Positions 29,809-40,400 of a DNA stretch of 56,421 bases are shown here, one piece after another. The stretch's first letter is position 1, and every line of letters starts with the position of its first letter. Origin of the DNA: a virus. Where the stretch lies: IMG/VR virus record IMGVR_UViG_3300027847_002103, positions 1 to 56,421 of that record; one strand, given 5' to 3'. The notes beneath the pieces are model-generated. The model was not told the origin of the DNA. It saw nothing but the letters and a program-made list of their open reading frames with translations, and searched no databases. The translations under genes were made by a program, and so were the position numbers.

Positions 29809-31241
29809 ACTGATTCCATTATTTGATAACACGCATCTTTCCAAAGACTTATATCTTTTGAATCATTCGCTATATTTGTATTATTAATGTGATTGTAGAG
29901 TTCATTCATGTATCCTGAAAAACCTTGTTTTTTAGGCGGGGCAAACTTAAATTCTTTCTTAAATATTTCTACTAATTTTTCTTTTCCTATATCATTTACA
30001 AAAGCATCATTATAAAATATAGTATGATCTAAAAAAGGATTTCTTGACTCTATACAGCTCATTCCTAATGCCAAATTTGCGCCAATAGCTGCACAAGGGA
30101 GAAAGGATCTCTGATCCAAATACTTATTTGTTTGAGTTACATTATTAACTTTAGAGATTTGTTTTGCTACTTGATGTTTGTATTTAGCATTTAGGTTTTT
30201 TCCGTCAGCTACTCTAGAATATTTGGAAAGCTTATTATCTTTATATAAATCATAACCCCCAAATATTTCATCTGCTCCCTCTCCCGTCAACATTACTTTT
30301 ACACGAGGGCTCATTGCTTTACCCATTATGTAATATCCAACATAACTCCAAGTATAGGGAATCATATATGATTTTTGAATATATTCTATTGCTGCTTCAC
30401 ACCATTGTTTTTCATCGTTTTTAACTTCCACTCTAGGCTCAAATCCATATTTTTTAATATCCGCCGAAGCCCAACATTTATCTTCATTAATTGTCGTTAC
30501 ATAATGATCTAAACTATCTTTAAAAAGAGCAGATATAACAGAACTATCTACTCCACCCGAAACTATTCCACAATTGACTCGATGGGTCGAATATGAACGT
30601 TGCATGTTTTTTAACAATTGTAATATATTGCCATCATAAACATGTTTCGGTTTAATAACGCGCGATTTAAGAGCTCTACCGCGCATGTTATAAGTGATTA
30701 TTAAACCCTTGGGAAATAACTTAATATCTCTATAATGAGTTTTATCAAATATATAATGACGTGTTTGGTGCCAACGTTTGAGGAAGTCTTTATCTAATTT
30801 TGTTTTAACAGTTGTGGCAATAGATTTTATAGTATTACTATAAATTAAACAATTTTTATTATAATAGAAAAGAGGTACTTGCCCTATAGGATCTCTAATT
30901 AATGTTATAGTTAAATTTTTTTTGTCATAAACAGAAATTGCATATTGTCCGTTCACTTCATCAAAATTATAATCCTGTCTTCTTATTTTTTCTGCTAACC
31001 ATTCCGTATCATTAGCGAAGCCCTTTGTAGGCGCGTTATATATTTCACCCACATATGTAAAATAATAATCGCCTGTATCAAATACTTGAGGACCCGGGAA
31101 TGTTCCGGTGACGGGAAGAATACTTTGATGGAAAAATGAAGGGTTAAAGATAGCAGAAAAACTAATTTCTCCTCTTTCATCTATATCACTGAAATCAGTA
31201 TCAATTAAGGATCTGTCACTTATACCAAAAAAACCACACAT
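29805..31241 (-). CDS. asparagine synthase, glutamine-hydrolysing (AsnB family)
   Basis: Makes asparagine, or amidates another carboxylate, using glutamine and ATP. Cys2 is the glutaminase nucleophile (MCGFFGISD). The synthetase half has GIVSGGVDSSVISALF, the PP-loop, around residue 228, and LTGEGADEIFGGYDLY further on. The protein is 478 aa, against about 550 for E. coli AsnB; the C-terminal part is shortened. AsnB-like proteins in phages and capsule clusters may amidate sugars or peptides, so the substrate should not be assumed. It uses glutamine, which the phage glutamine synthetase would make. Confidence 0.9.
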   Translation of the reverse strand: MCGFFGISDRSLIDTDFSDIDERGEISFSAIFNPSFFHQSILPVTGTFPGPQVFDTGDYYFTYVGEIYNAPTKGFANDTEWLAEKIRRQDYNFDEVNGQYAISVYDKKNLTITLIRDPIGQVPLFYYNKNCLIYSNTIKSIATTVKTKLDKDFLKRWHQTRHYIFDKTHYRDIKLFPKGLIITYNMRGRALKSRVIKPKHVYDGNILQLLKNMQRSYSTHRVNCGIVSGGVDSSVISALFKDSLDHYVTTINEDKCWASADIKKYGFEPRVEVKNDEKQWCEAAIEYIQKSYMIPYTWSYVGYYIMGKAMSPRVKVMLTGEGADEIFGGYDLYKDNKLSKYSRVADGKNLNAKYKHQVAKQISKVNNVTQTNKYLDQRSFLPCAAIGANLALGMSCIESRNPFLDHTIFYNDAFVNDIGKEKLVEIFKKEFKFAPPKKQGFSGYMNELYNHINNTNIANDSKDISLWKDACYQIMESV

Positions 31242-31278
31242 AATAACAATAATATTTAAGCTACATCCTTAATGTAGG

Positions 31279-31647
31279 TTATTCTTTTGGAATATCTGAT
31301 TTAACTAGTGCAATAGCATCTTTCCATGTTGTAGTACCATTTATTTCATCATCATATAGCATTTCAAGTTGTGTGTCCCATTTTGGATATGAAGCCATCC
31401 GAAGCCTTGTCCATTCTGGCAGAGCTACCCACTCAGCATGTTCACCTTCTAGGCGCGCAAGATATGACGCGTTGTCGGTAGCCGTCTTATCCTCAATAGC
31501 CTGCTGCCTGTCCATCTCAGCTTGTATAACATCAACAGCTATTTCAGTTGCACCTTCTTTCCATACAATACTATTAATGTCCTCACCCAGATAATGAGTG
31601 TATTCTGCACCAAGTTCTGCTAGTGCATGTTTTATTTGAATAATCAT
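31279..31647 (-). CDS. tail-fibre-assembly-like protein, 122 aa
   Basis: ATG 31647 overlaps the stop of the upstream fibre gene (ATGA); a longer frame would start inside that gene. The C-terminal portion WTRLRMASYPKWDTQLEMLY followed by DDEINGTTTWKDAIALVKSD matches the small proteins that follow fibre genes in many phages (YP...QL(D/E)ML(Y/W)...G). It is probably a fibre-associated or assembly protein. It is the last gene of the tail-fibre transcript; a weak hairpin (CTACAT/ATGTAG) lies between it and the next gene. Confidence 0.7.
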   Translation of the reverse strand: MIIQIKHALAELGAEYTHYLGEDINSIVWKEGATEIAVDVIQAEMDRQQAIEDKTATDNASYLARLEGEHAEWVALPEWTRLRMASYPKWDTQLEMLYDDEINGTTTWKDAIALVKSDIPKE

Positions 31648-33422
31648 GTTTGTATCTCTTTTACTGTTAATGTTGAAGACTGCGACAGTATCTCCGCTGT
31701 CGTTGTTCCATTTACTCTGGCTGTTACTGTTACAGTAGCACCCTTTGCGATTGTGGACGTATATAAAAAGGAAGCAAAAACAGGCAGTATCCAATCCGTT
31801 CCCACCGGTGAAGCTAACATCGTCTGTGCCTGGCCGCCTGGGCCGCCTTGTTGAATCCATTTATTATTGTAATATTGCGGATGCCCGCCTGACATTCCGT
31901 TTCCTATCGCGATGGGATCAGAATGACCTAAATCTGAACTACCGTTAACGATCCATTGTAATCCAATTTGATCTCCATCTCCCAAAATAACCGCTGTCCG
32001 CGTCTGTAGTAAATATTTAGAATTAGCTGCTTTTGCTGTAAAAGTAACCGTTAATGGACCGCCCAACACATGTGTAAATGTTACGGGAGTGACTTGTCCA
32101 GAACCCAGTGCAGGCAGAGTCAAGGTTATTGTGGTAGCATCAACAATTGTTGCAACTGCGGTTCCATTAGTCAACCATCCGGCACCGGAAGTGGACAGTA
32201 CTGCTCCAGGCAAAATAGCTGGAGGAAAAGCAGTCGTGTAGTTAAATGTAGAAGAAGGGATCGCGGTTCCGCCTGAGCAAGGGAGCGCCGAGGACAAATT
32301 TAACGATATCCTGGAGCTAGGAATATTTACAACCGTGAGATTAGTTGGGCCATATGAGCCGCCAGAAATGGTTGAGGCAGAAGAAGTACCTGAAGCTAAC
32401 GGAGTAGAACTTAACGTCATTGCTGACGAACTAGTAAGTGCAGTAATCGTAGCCGTGCCACCCGCACCCGAAAGCCAATCCGTTGTCGATCCTGGATTTG
32501 TAAATGTCAATGGGCCATATCCACTACCCACTGCAGGCTGGCTCATTATTATCGAAGTGGCGTTGACGACTATAGCTGTTGTTCCGCCGGCAATCCAACC
32601 TTGCGATCCGGATATTGTTGCTCCAACTAAAACTGGTCCGTATGGAGGGTTGTTGGTGAAAGTGAATCCACCTGCGTTAATGGTAGTCGAGCCGGCATTA
32701 ACTGAGACTGAACCTCCATTAGGAGGGCCGGCCATTCCAGTAAAATATGAACTGCCGGTTACAACAGTAGGAGGAAGGGTAATGGTTGCTCCAACTGTAA
32801 TTCCTGCCGGTAGATTACCTGAGCTAGGGCTTATTGAAGTACTGGAAGTTGATAAAGTCCATGTTCCGGGAGTAATAGTAGGAGGAGTGGCTTGGCTTGG
32901 AACGAATTCCGATCCAACATGAATTCTGGTATCCATGAGGGCGCCGCCATTTGTGTTAAGCGCAGTTTGACCAGTAATTACAGTGTTCCATAAACCTCCA
33001 TCAGCGAATCCTTCGTTGAAGGTAGCAGTAGTTGAACCACCAGTGAACTGCCAGTTCTGCCCATCTGTAACGTTTGTTTCTCCAAAAGTTAGATCTGCAG
33101 CACTGGGCGCGCCCGATTTGGTCATGTTTGTTGATGATCCAACCATCGCATGTTCTTGGATTCCCGAACCACCAAAGTCAATCACGACACCAGGGCCTGT
33201 GGTTGTCGCTCCCGTAGTTGCTGCTATCTTTATCTGCTCTACACCTTGATCATCATTAAAAGAAATGTCCCCACCTGTTGCAGGCTGAAATATTAATTTT
33301 TGATTAGGTCTGGCCTTTATGATAGTATCGCCAGAGGCAGGAACACTAATTATGTTTGTTCCGCCCTCATCCTGTATTTTCAGGTTATCACCTGTCCCTG
33401 CTTTTATAATTGAATCTGCCAT
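31644..33422 (-). CDS. tail-fibre/adhesin-like protein with shared N-terminal adaptor, 592 aa
   Basis: The N-terminal 75 residues (MADSIIKAGTGDNLKIQDEG, then ISFNDDQGVEQIKIAATTGA) are almost the same as in the next protein, so this is a common attachment module. The middle is made of Gly/Ser/Thr-rich repeats with INAGGFTFTNNPPYG-type strands, typical of beta-structured fibres. The C-terminal domain ends VTARVNGTTTAEILSQSSTL. It likely binds the host surface through its distal part. No enzyme motif. Confidence 0.75.
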   Translation of the reverse strand: MADSIIKAGTGDNLKIQDEGGTNIISVPASGDTIIKARPNQKLIFQPATGGDISFNDDQGVEQIKIAATTGATTTGPGVVIDFGGSGIQEHAMVGSSTNMTKSGAPSAADLTFGETNVTDGQNWQFTGGSTTATFNEGFADGGLWNTVITGQTALNTNGGALMDTRIHVGSEFVPSQATPPTITPGTWTLSTSSTSISPSSGNLPAGITVGATITLPPTVVTGSSYFTGMAGPPNGGSVSVNAGSTTINAGGFTFTNNPPYGPVLVGATISGSQGWIAGGTTAIVVNATSIIMSQPAVGSGYGPLTFTNPGSTTDWLSGAGGTATITALTSSSAMTLSSTPLASGTSSASTISGGSYGPTNLTVVNIPSSRISLNLSSALPCSGGTAIPSSTFNYTTAFPPAILPGAVLSTSGAGWLTNGTAVATIVDATTITLTLPALGSGQVTPVTFTHVLGGPLTVTFTAKAANSKYLLQTRTAVILGDGDQIGLQWIVNGSSDLGHSDPIAIGNGMSGGHPQYYNNKWIQQGGPGGQAQTMLASPVGTDWILPVFASFLYTSTIAKGATVTVTARVNGTTTAEILSQSSTLTVKEIQT

Positions 33423-33436
33423 GGTTTAGCGACCTC

Positions 33437-34147
33437 TTATCCTATTTCTTCTACGGTTAAAGTTGTAGCTGTCGATTTTAAAGTAAGATCTCCGGTAGGA
33501 GCACTTACCATTCCTATTATAGTAACAGTTGCAGCAGCCGCAATTGAAGACTGATATGTAAAACTTGAAGACACTGGTAAAGTGAGTGCTCCCACTGTTG
33601 GACTAGCGGCTACGGTCTGATTACCATCATTGTTAGTGAATGCGACATGACCACCGGTCACTGACATACCGGAAAAAACTGTTGAGGTAGATCCTACCAC
33701 AGTTCCGTTTACAGACCAATTAAAAAAAGCTGAATCAGATCCAGTGATAACAGTATCTAACTGCATAGCATATTTAGAGTTTGCAAATTTCGATGTAAAT
33801 ACCACTTGTAATATTCCGCCTCCAAAAGTAATATTATTTACTCCTGTGCTAGCAGTCATATCTGTGCCGGAACCTTGTACCACTTGTAAATTACCTCTCA
33901 TTCCTCCGGTAGGATTATAAGATCCAAATGTAGTGGCTCCGGTTGTAGCCAATATCTTCAATTGTTCAGTACCTTGATCATCATTGAAAATAAGGTCACC
34001 GCTTGTCGCCTGTAAAACTAGATTTTGACCTGAAGAGGATTTTATTGTAGTATCTGCTCCAGCCATCACAGAAATGGCAGCTCCTCCTGCCGCATCTTGG
34101 ATTTTTAGGTTATCACCTACTGCTGGTTTTATAATAAAATCTGCCAT
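33437..34147 (-). CDS. short tail-fibre-like protein with the shared N-terminal adaptor, 236 aa
   Basis: ATG 34147 begins MADFIIKPAVGDNLKIQDAA, followed by LIFNDDQGTEQLKILATTGA, homologous to the start of the 592 aa protein. The C-terminal domain has FTSKFANSKYAMQLDTVITG, comparable to the other protein's VTFTAKAANSKYLLQTRTAV, so both ends are shared and only the middle differs. It is a minimal fibre consisting of adaptor plus tip. Confidence 0.75.
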   Translation of the reverse strand: MADFIIKPAVGDNLKIQDAAGGAAISVMAGADTTIKSSSGQNLVLQATSGDLIFNDDQGTEQLKILATTGATTFGSYNPTGGMRGNLQVVQGSGTDMTASTGVNNITFGGGILQVVFTSKFANSKYAMQLDTVITGSDSAFFNWSVNGTVVGSTSTVFSGMSVTGGHVAFTNNDGNQTVAASPTVGALTLPVSSSFTYQSSIAAAATVTIIGMVSAPTGDLTLKSTATTLTVEEIG

Positions 34148-34163
34148 TTTTTTCCTTTTTAAA

Positions 34164-34415
34164 TTATTCTGGTTTAGTAGGCCAAACTGGGTCAACTAAC
34201 ACATCATCATCCGCACCAGGAAATGAAAAATCCCTGAGTGCTTGTCTGTAAGTTTTCCATGCAGCTTTTTTAGCTGTTGGATAATCCGTAACAATATATT
34301 TATCACTTTCAGCTAATAGATTGTTGCGCTCTGCTCTAGCAACTGCAATATCCATGCGCTCGTCATTTTCATAAAAAACTGGATCGCCGGTTCCCATTTG
34401 TATCTTATTTGCCAT
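34164..34415 (-). CDS. tail assembly chaperone-like small protein, 83 aa
   Basis: MDIAVARAERNNLLAESDKY, WKTYRQALRDF and a final DPVWPTKPE match the short 'tail assembly chaperone' domain found in fibre-operon proteins (RD.LLAE.D...W..YRQALRD...WP..P). It probably helps fold or attach the neighbouring fibres. Confidence 0.72.
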   Translation of the reverse strand: MANKIQMGTGDPVFYENDERMDIAVARAERNNLLAESDKYIVTDYPTAKKAAWKTYRQALRDFSFPGADDDVLVDPVWPTKPE

Positions 34416-34453
34416 ATTGCTCTTTTTATTAATTGATCTTGTTATTAAATATT

Positions 34454-37400
34454 TTATGCACCATCAAAGCCGTAACCAACTCCATAATGTGTATATTGTG
34501 TAGAACTAGTGTTTTCTGCTATTCCATTCCTTAATCCATAAAGATATGCTCCTTCTCCTATCGTATCTTCACCCATGCCGCCCATGGGGTTCGAGTGCGT
34601 GTGGACGAAGCTTTGGTAGCCCGGACCGTGTACGGTCATATCTGATAATGGAAATTGTGCGTGTTTGAACCGCGTTTGAAGGCCTTGCTGCAGTATAGCA
34701 GATCCGCTGTTGTTGGGCGCTGAAAGACCTCTAAACTCAATAGCGGCGAATTGATAATTATATGCTTGTTTCCACATATCTGCTCCATGATTATATTGAC
34801 CATCTGTTGTTGCGAGGGTGCACATTCCAGTTGTATATTGTCCATAGAGATTTTCAGTTACATAATTAGGACTCTCATAATAGGGATCTGCTCCATAGTT
34901 GCTGCAAGCTATCCAATGAAATCTAGGCGGCTGTCTACAACGTCCTCCGCCAACCTGAGCATTATCAATGAATATAGTTATTTGGGTCTTATAATGATCA
35001 AAAACTGATGAGCCTTGACCACTGCCGGCAGTGAAAGCTTGTACGGGAACTATATCTCCATTTTGGCTACTCATTATTGTAGATGTTCCATCGGTTTTTA
35101 GCGTTGTGGCGCAATAAGCGTGCTTGGCGCCGGCCTTCGCGGCAGCATTAAAAACAATAGATGGGCTTAAAGGACTTGTAGATGAAGCCGTGTTCATTTG
35201 TTGAATCCACATCTGCATTCCAAGGCGATCATTGAGTGCATAACATGATATACCTGGAATTTTTATCATGTATTGAGAATACCTGTGCTTGGATGAGGTC
35301 GCTAGTCCATAAGAAAGTGGAACTTTTAAAAGATGTGGAGAATCATTAGTTCCATACATCCAACCTCCTTCATAGCGTACAAGTCCTAAGTAATCCCATC
35401 CTAATCCCATCGGAATACGTGTACCGGATGCGTCCTCTGCGACCTTCGCAGCGCCCGTAGTGGAGGTCGAAAGATATGCCGGATACACTGGATTTACACC
35501 ATGAGCTGATGTTCCGCCGGATTCTATTGCACCTTTTGAAATGGAATCTAATGATGTTAAACTTGAACCATCGGTCAATCCTCCGCCACCTGTAACGGTG
35601 TTTTCAATTGATCCTGCAACAACTGCTCCTACTCTTGTAATATTATCCTGAACAGCTGTATTAATTGTGCCTGTAAAATTTGTACCGGCGATAGTAGGTT
35701 GACCGGTAATACCCGATCCTAATACACCTGTTACATCAGTCCCAATAACATGACTTGAAGTTAATGTGCCTGTTGTAGCAGATAAATCAACTCCTGCACC
35801 AAGTACGCCGGTGGCTCGATTAGTTATATTAACTCCAAGATCAAGATCACCAGTTTTATTGTCTAAGAAATTATCATCATAGTTTGAAACTAAAGGTTGG
35901 GCATTTGTTAGTGTACCGGAACCCACTACATTAAAACCACCCGTAATAAGAGTCACTCCAGTTGGAGTTTCTTCTTCAAAAAGTTTTCCTAAACGTAAGA
36001 CTCCATTAACAGTTAATTCACCTGTCTGTAGGAATGTTTCTGAAAGTAATAGCTTATCTGTGCCTACAGCAATAGTTTGTGCAGGAAGTGGGTATGTAGA
36101 ACCTGTAGGATATTTTTCTACTAATGATGATAAGGACTCAACCGCTCCACTACCGCCTCCTCCTCCAGCAGATGTTCCTACTCCGTCAGCAATTAATAAT
36201 TCTGTTGCTGAAAGCGCAGTTCCCGCGATAACAGAAGGTGTATCTGCAGTTGTAGATAAAGTTCCAGATGCATCTGATTGTAAATAATATACAGAACCAG
36301 GTGTTAAACCTGATTGGGCATCATCAATAGCACCGCCAGTTTGAATTGTTGCTGTAGCCGCATCTGCATATGCTCCGTCAGAAATTCCTATGTAATTAGT
36401 TGTAGTAATATTCGGAGTACCGGCTATATTAACTGCTCCAGTAGTAAATTTGGTTTTTCCCGATCCGGCAACATAACCACCGGAGCTGGAACCATCACCG
36501 TCAAACATGTGATTAACCATTAATTTAGTTCCGGAAGCATTCAATGCAGCAGTAAATTTTTCGTAACCGGAATTACTGTTCCAGGTATGACCATTCTCAG
36601 GTCCTGGAGTCATTTCCGTCGGAGTACCGTCAGCAGTTATTGTCGTTCCCGAGCCTGTAAGTAAAAATCTTTGTGCGTTGATTGTCTGTGAGTAATAAGA
36701 GGCGCCTGATGCAGGGCTCCATACACCGAAAAATTTGTCAGCATCATTGGGGTCCCAGGATATTTGCACTGGAGAAGCACCGCCATAATTCCAGCCTTGT
36801 CCGGAATCCAAAACAAAAAGTGAACCAAAAGTCACGCCGGTTCCTGCTACTGTTCCTAATACTAATTCCGGTGTTTCGGTGTAGTTAGCATTTTTCCGCC
36901 TGAATGAAAATAAGAGTTGATTTTGTCTATTGGGATTCCATTCCATGTAGTGATCATTTTCTGATCCTTCTGTGCTTCCGATTCCGAAATGAATCTGAAT
37001 TGCGGAACCTTTAGTCATAGTAGTTGCGTTCGAGGCAAGCTCAATAATAACCATTCTAGGTTCACCACCGTTGTGGTTCGCAAACGTAGCAAAAAATTTG
37101 CCTTCCGTAAAAGGATCAAATCGACAACTTCTAATTCTAACAACACCACCGGTATATGTTCGATTGTCCAAACGATAAGCTGTTGTGCTAGCCGTCAACG
37201 TATGTGGTCCGGCTCCAACAGGTGAAATTATAGCTGATCCAGCATTATGGAGTTTCTCTCCGCTTGTTCCACCAACCGCAAATTCATTTTGCCAAGCGCA
37301 TCTAAATCCTGTTCCTGTAAACTGTGAATCCCAATCGAATGAGAATGTAGCATCAGGAGTGCCCTGCTGGGAACCTCCAGAACAGTCTTGTCCTGCTTCA

Positions 37401-40400
37401 AAATCAAGTAAAGGATACCAGCTAAGTGATGTTCCTGTTACAGTTGCAACACCAAAGTGTGCGCCGTTGGTTTGTGTAGCGCCGGTTCCGTCAGTACCGT
37501 ATACAGCTCCTATCAAATTAGCTTGGGTAGGATGAAATTTAAAAGAAATCATACTACCACCTTGAGGTGCAGCGGTTTCAATATCTACTGGAGTACCCCA
37601 TGATATAGTTGTGCCTGTTAGTGTACCAACTACCATCTGCAAATAAGTTCCAGTTGCACCGGAACTATCCCAATATCCTACTACGAATTTATTATCGTCA
37701 TTCGGATCAAAGTCTATAGTTGATCCCCATCTATCATTCCTTATATCGCCATTGACCCCTTGAAGAGCTGTACCCTGAGCATCAGTACTAACTCCTAGTG
37801 CTCCTTGTGGAATGGCATGTTCAACTTTTCCATCTGAGCGAAGAATAACTCTATCTCCATCAGCTAATGCACCGGAAGCTACAGCTTCAAATCTTCCGGA
37901 ACCCGGAACTGCGTCAGCAGAAGTCCAATTTGTTCCATCACTTGTTAGAAGTTTTCCTGCTGTTCCTGCTACTGGTAATCCGGGATCTGTCTCAGCGTTG
38001 GAAACCCAATTTGTTCCATCACTTTTTAAAACGTATCCGGCTAATCCTGGAGTTGGTAATTCCGCTTCATCTCCGGAAATCCAATTTGTTCCATCACTTT
38101 TTAAAACTTTTCCGGCCACTCCTGCTGTTGGTAATTCCACTGGAGCATCTCCGGAAGTCCAATTTGTTCCATCACTTGTTAAAATTTTTCCTGTTGTTCC
38201 TGGTAATGGTAATTGCGAACCCACCACGCCTGGACGAGTGGCAGCAATTAATAATTCTGTTGCTGAAAGTGCTGTGCCAGCGAAAACGGAAGGTGTACCT
38301 GAAGTTGTAGCTAAAGACCCATTAGGTTGTATGTAATATGTAGAACCGGTTGTTAGGCCCGATTGAGCATCATCTGTAGCTCCAGAAAGTTGAATTGTTG
38401 CTGTTGCTCCATCAGCATATACACCATCGGAAATTCCTAAGAAATTATCTACAGTAAGATTTGTTACTCCTTCTGATCCGATTGTACCAGTAGTAAGTTG
38501 AGTATCTCCAGTCGTTTCAGTATGGCTCACCATAAATTTCCTTCCGGAAGCCGATGCCGCAGCGTGCCAAGGATAAGTTAGAGTATTATCAAACCAGTCG
38601 TGATCAGCAATTGTTACCGGGGAACCAACCTCCGTTATAGTAGTACCAGTAATATTAAAGGCTTGGCATATGAGGTCAGCTGACGAGGAAAAAGCGGTTG
38701 TTACGCCGTAAAATCTACCTTGAGCGGCGCCGAGTGCAAAGAAAATATTCCATGGTTGTGACGGTGCGGTGTACCCTGGATGGGAAGCCTCCCAGTCTGT
38801 GGCAGTTGGGGTAAACCTAGTTCCCCAAGATACTGAAGTTCCACTTACTGTTCCTACGCACATTGTAGCGGGATTATATGTCTTACCTGAAAATACGATT
38901 TGGTTTGCTATAGCAGGATTCCATTCACAGTAGGCCCCGTCATCACTATTATCTACACCTTGTCCCGTAAGCTGTATTTCTGAACCCAAACTAGGATAAT
39001 TATTTGAATCTAAATTAACTATGCGTAAAGCGTGACCTATTCCGCCTCCTCCTGAAGGGTAATGATGTATCCAAAAGAATTTCTTGTGAGTATTAGGATC
39101 AAATCGTAAAGATTTAATTTGTCCACCGCCCCATTGATAATTACCAGCAGTGAAAAGCCCTCGTGGCCATGTTGCTGAACCTGGAGTTATAGTAGTAGCG
39201 TCCACAGTAACTTTACCTGCTCTCAAAACTGGCATTCGATAGTTAACTGCACCGGAATAATCAAACCAAACATCCATGCCACAAGCATATTCTCTGGTAC
39301 TACCACTTGAATTGCGATCCCAATCAAAGCAGAAATTACCTTTTTCGAAATGAGGTACACTCGAGCCGTATGAAGCACCCAGATGCATATTAAGAGAAGA
39401 TTTGGGCACAAATCGCGCAGTCGGTGCGTTTTCAATCATTCCAAATGTAAGTATTGGACTTTTTGTACCCATATAGTCGGCGCCGTATGCAATTGCTACC
39501 AAATCAGCTACATCTGGATGAAAATGTATAGCAACAGGACTACTATCGTTATCCGTAGTGATATCAACTGGAGTACCTAATGTTATAGTTGTACCAGATA
39601 TTGTTCCTACTACGGCCCTTGGATAACCTGTTCCAACTGGCGCGTTTTCGTCTTTATATCCTATGATGAATCTATTCTCGTCAAGTGGATCCCAAGAAAT
39701 GAACGCTTTCTGCTGTGGTTGATCTGTTTGACTACTGCCTTGAGCCACTGTAGGTTCATCCATCCTTCCACCCATCGTTTGCGATTGAGTATCGGTAGTT
39801 GGAGTATCCAGCGGTGCCGGATTATTGGCAACTAGTTTAACCTTTCCATCTGCCTGAAGAATAACTTTATTTCCATTTGCCAAAGATCCAGATGCAACAA
39901 TTTGTAAAGTATCGACGGCGTAAGCTGCGGCGACTCCTGCTGCTTGAGCGGATGCTTGAGCCGCATTTGCTTTAGTGGTTGCGTCGGTTGCTGCACTGGA
40001 CAATACTGTCGCTTCGGCTGCTACTCTAGTAATTTGATGTGCTGTTATAGCTGCGGTTGCTGCAGTTCTATCTAGTGTGATGTCTTTTAACACGGCAGAA
40101 TCAGCTAATAATATTTTCGTTGTGCCAACTGCCGTTCCCACTAAAACTTCCGGTGTATTCGCAGTTGCAGATAAGACTCCATCTCCTTGTAAATAATATT
40201 TGGTTCCTATTGTTAAACCTGATTGTGCATCGTCAACTGCGCCGGGAAGTTGAATTGTTGCTGTCGCGCCGCTTGCATATGCATCATCGGAAATACCTAA
40301 GAAATTAGTTGCAGTAAGATTGGTTCCGGCTGAACCATAAAACGTAGATTGTGTGAACACAGGATCATTGGAAGGGTTTAAACCCTGGTAATAGAAAGCA

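Noticed and set aside
32335-32922. Long plus-strand open frame opposite a fibre gene (also 37812-38336)
   Set aside because: Repetitive Gly/Ser/Thr coding on the minus strand leaves antisense frames open; no start signal, and composition mirrors the fibre repeats.
37900-38222. CRISPR-like array
   Set aside because: The repeats are in-frame coding units of 75-81 bases with related, not unique, intervening sequence.
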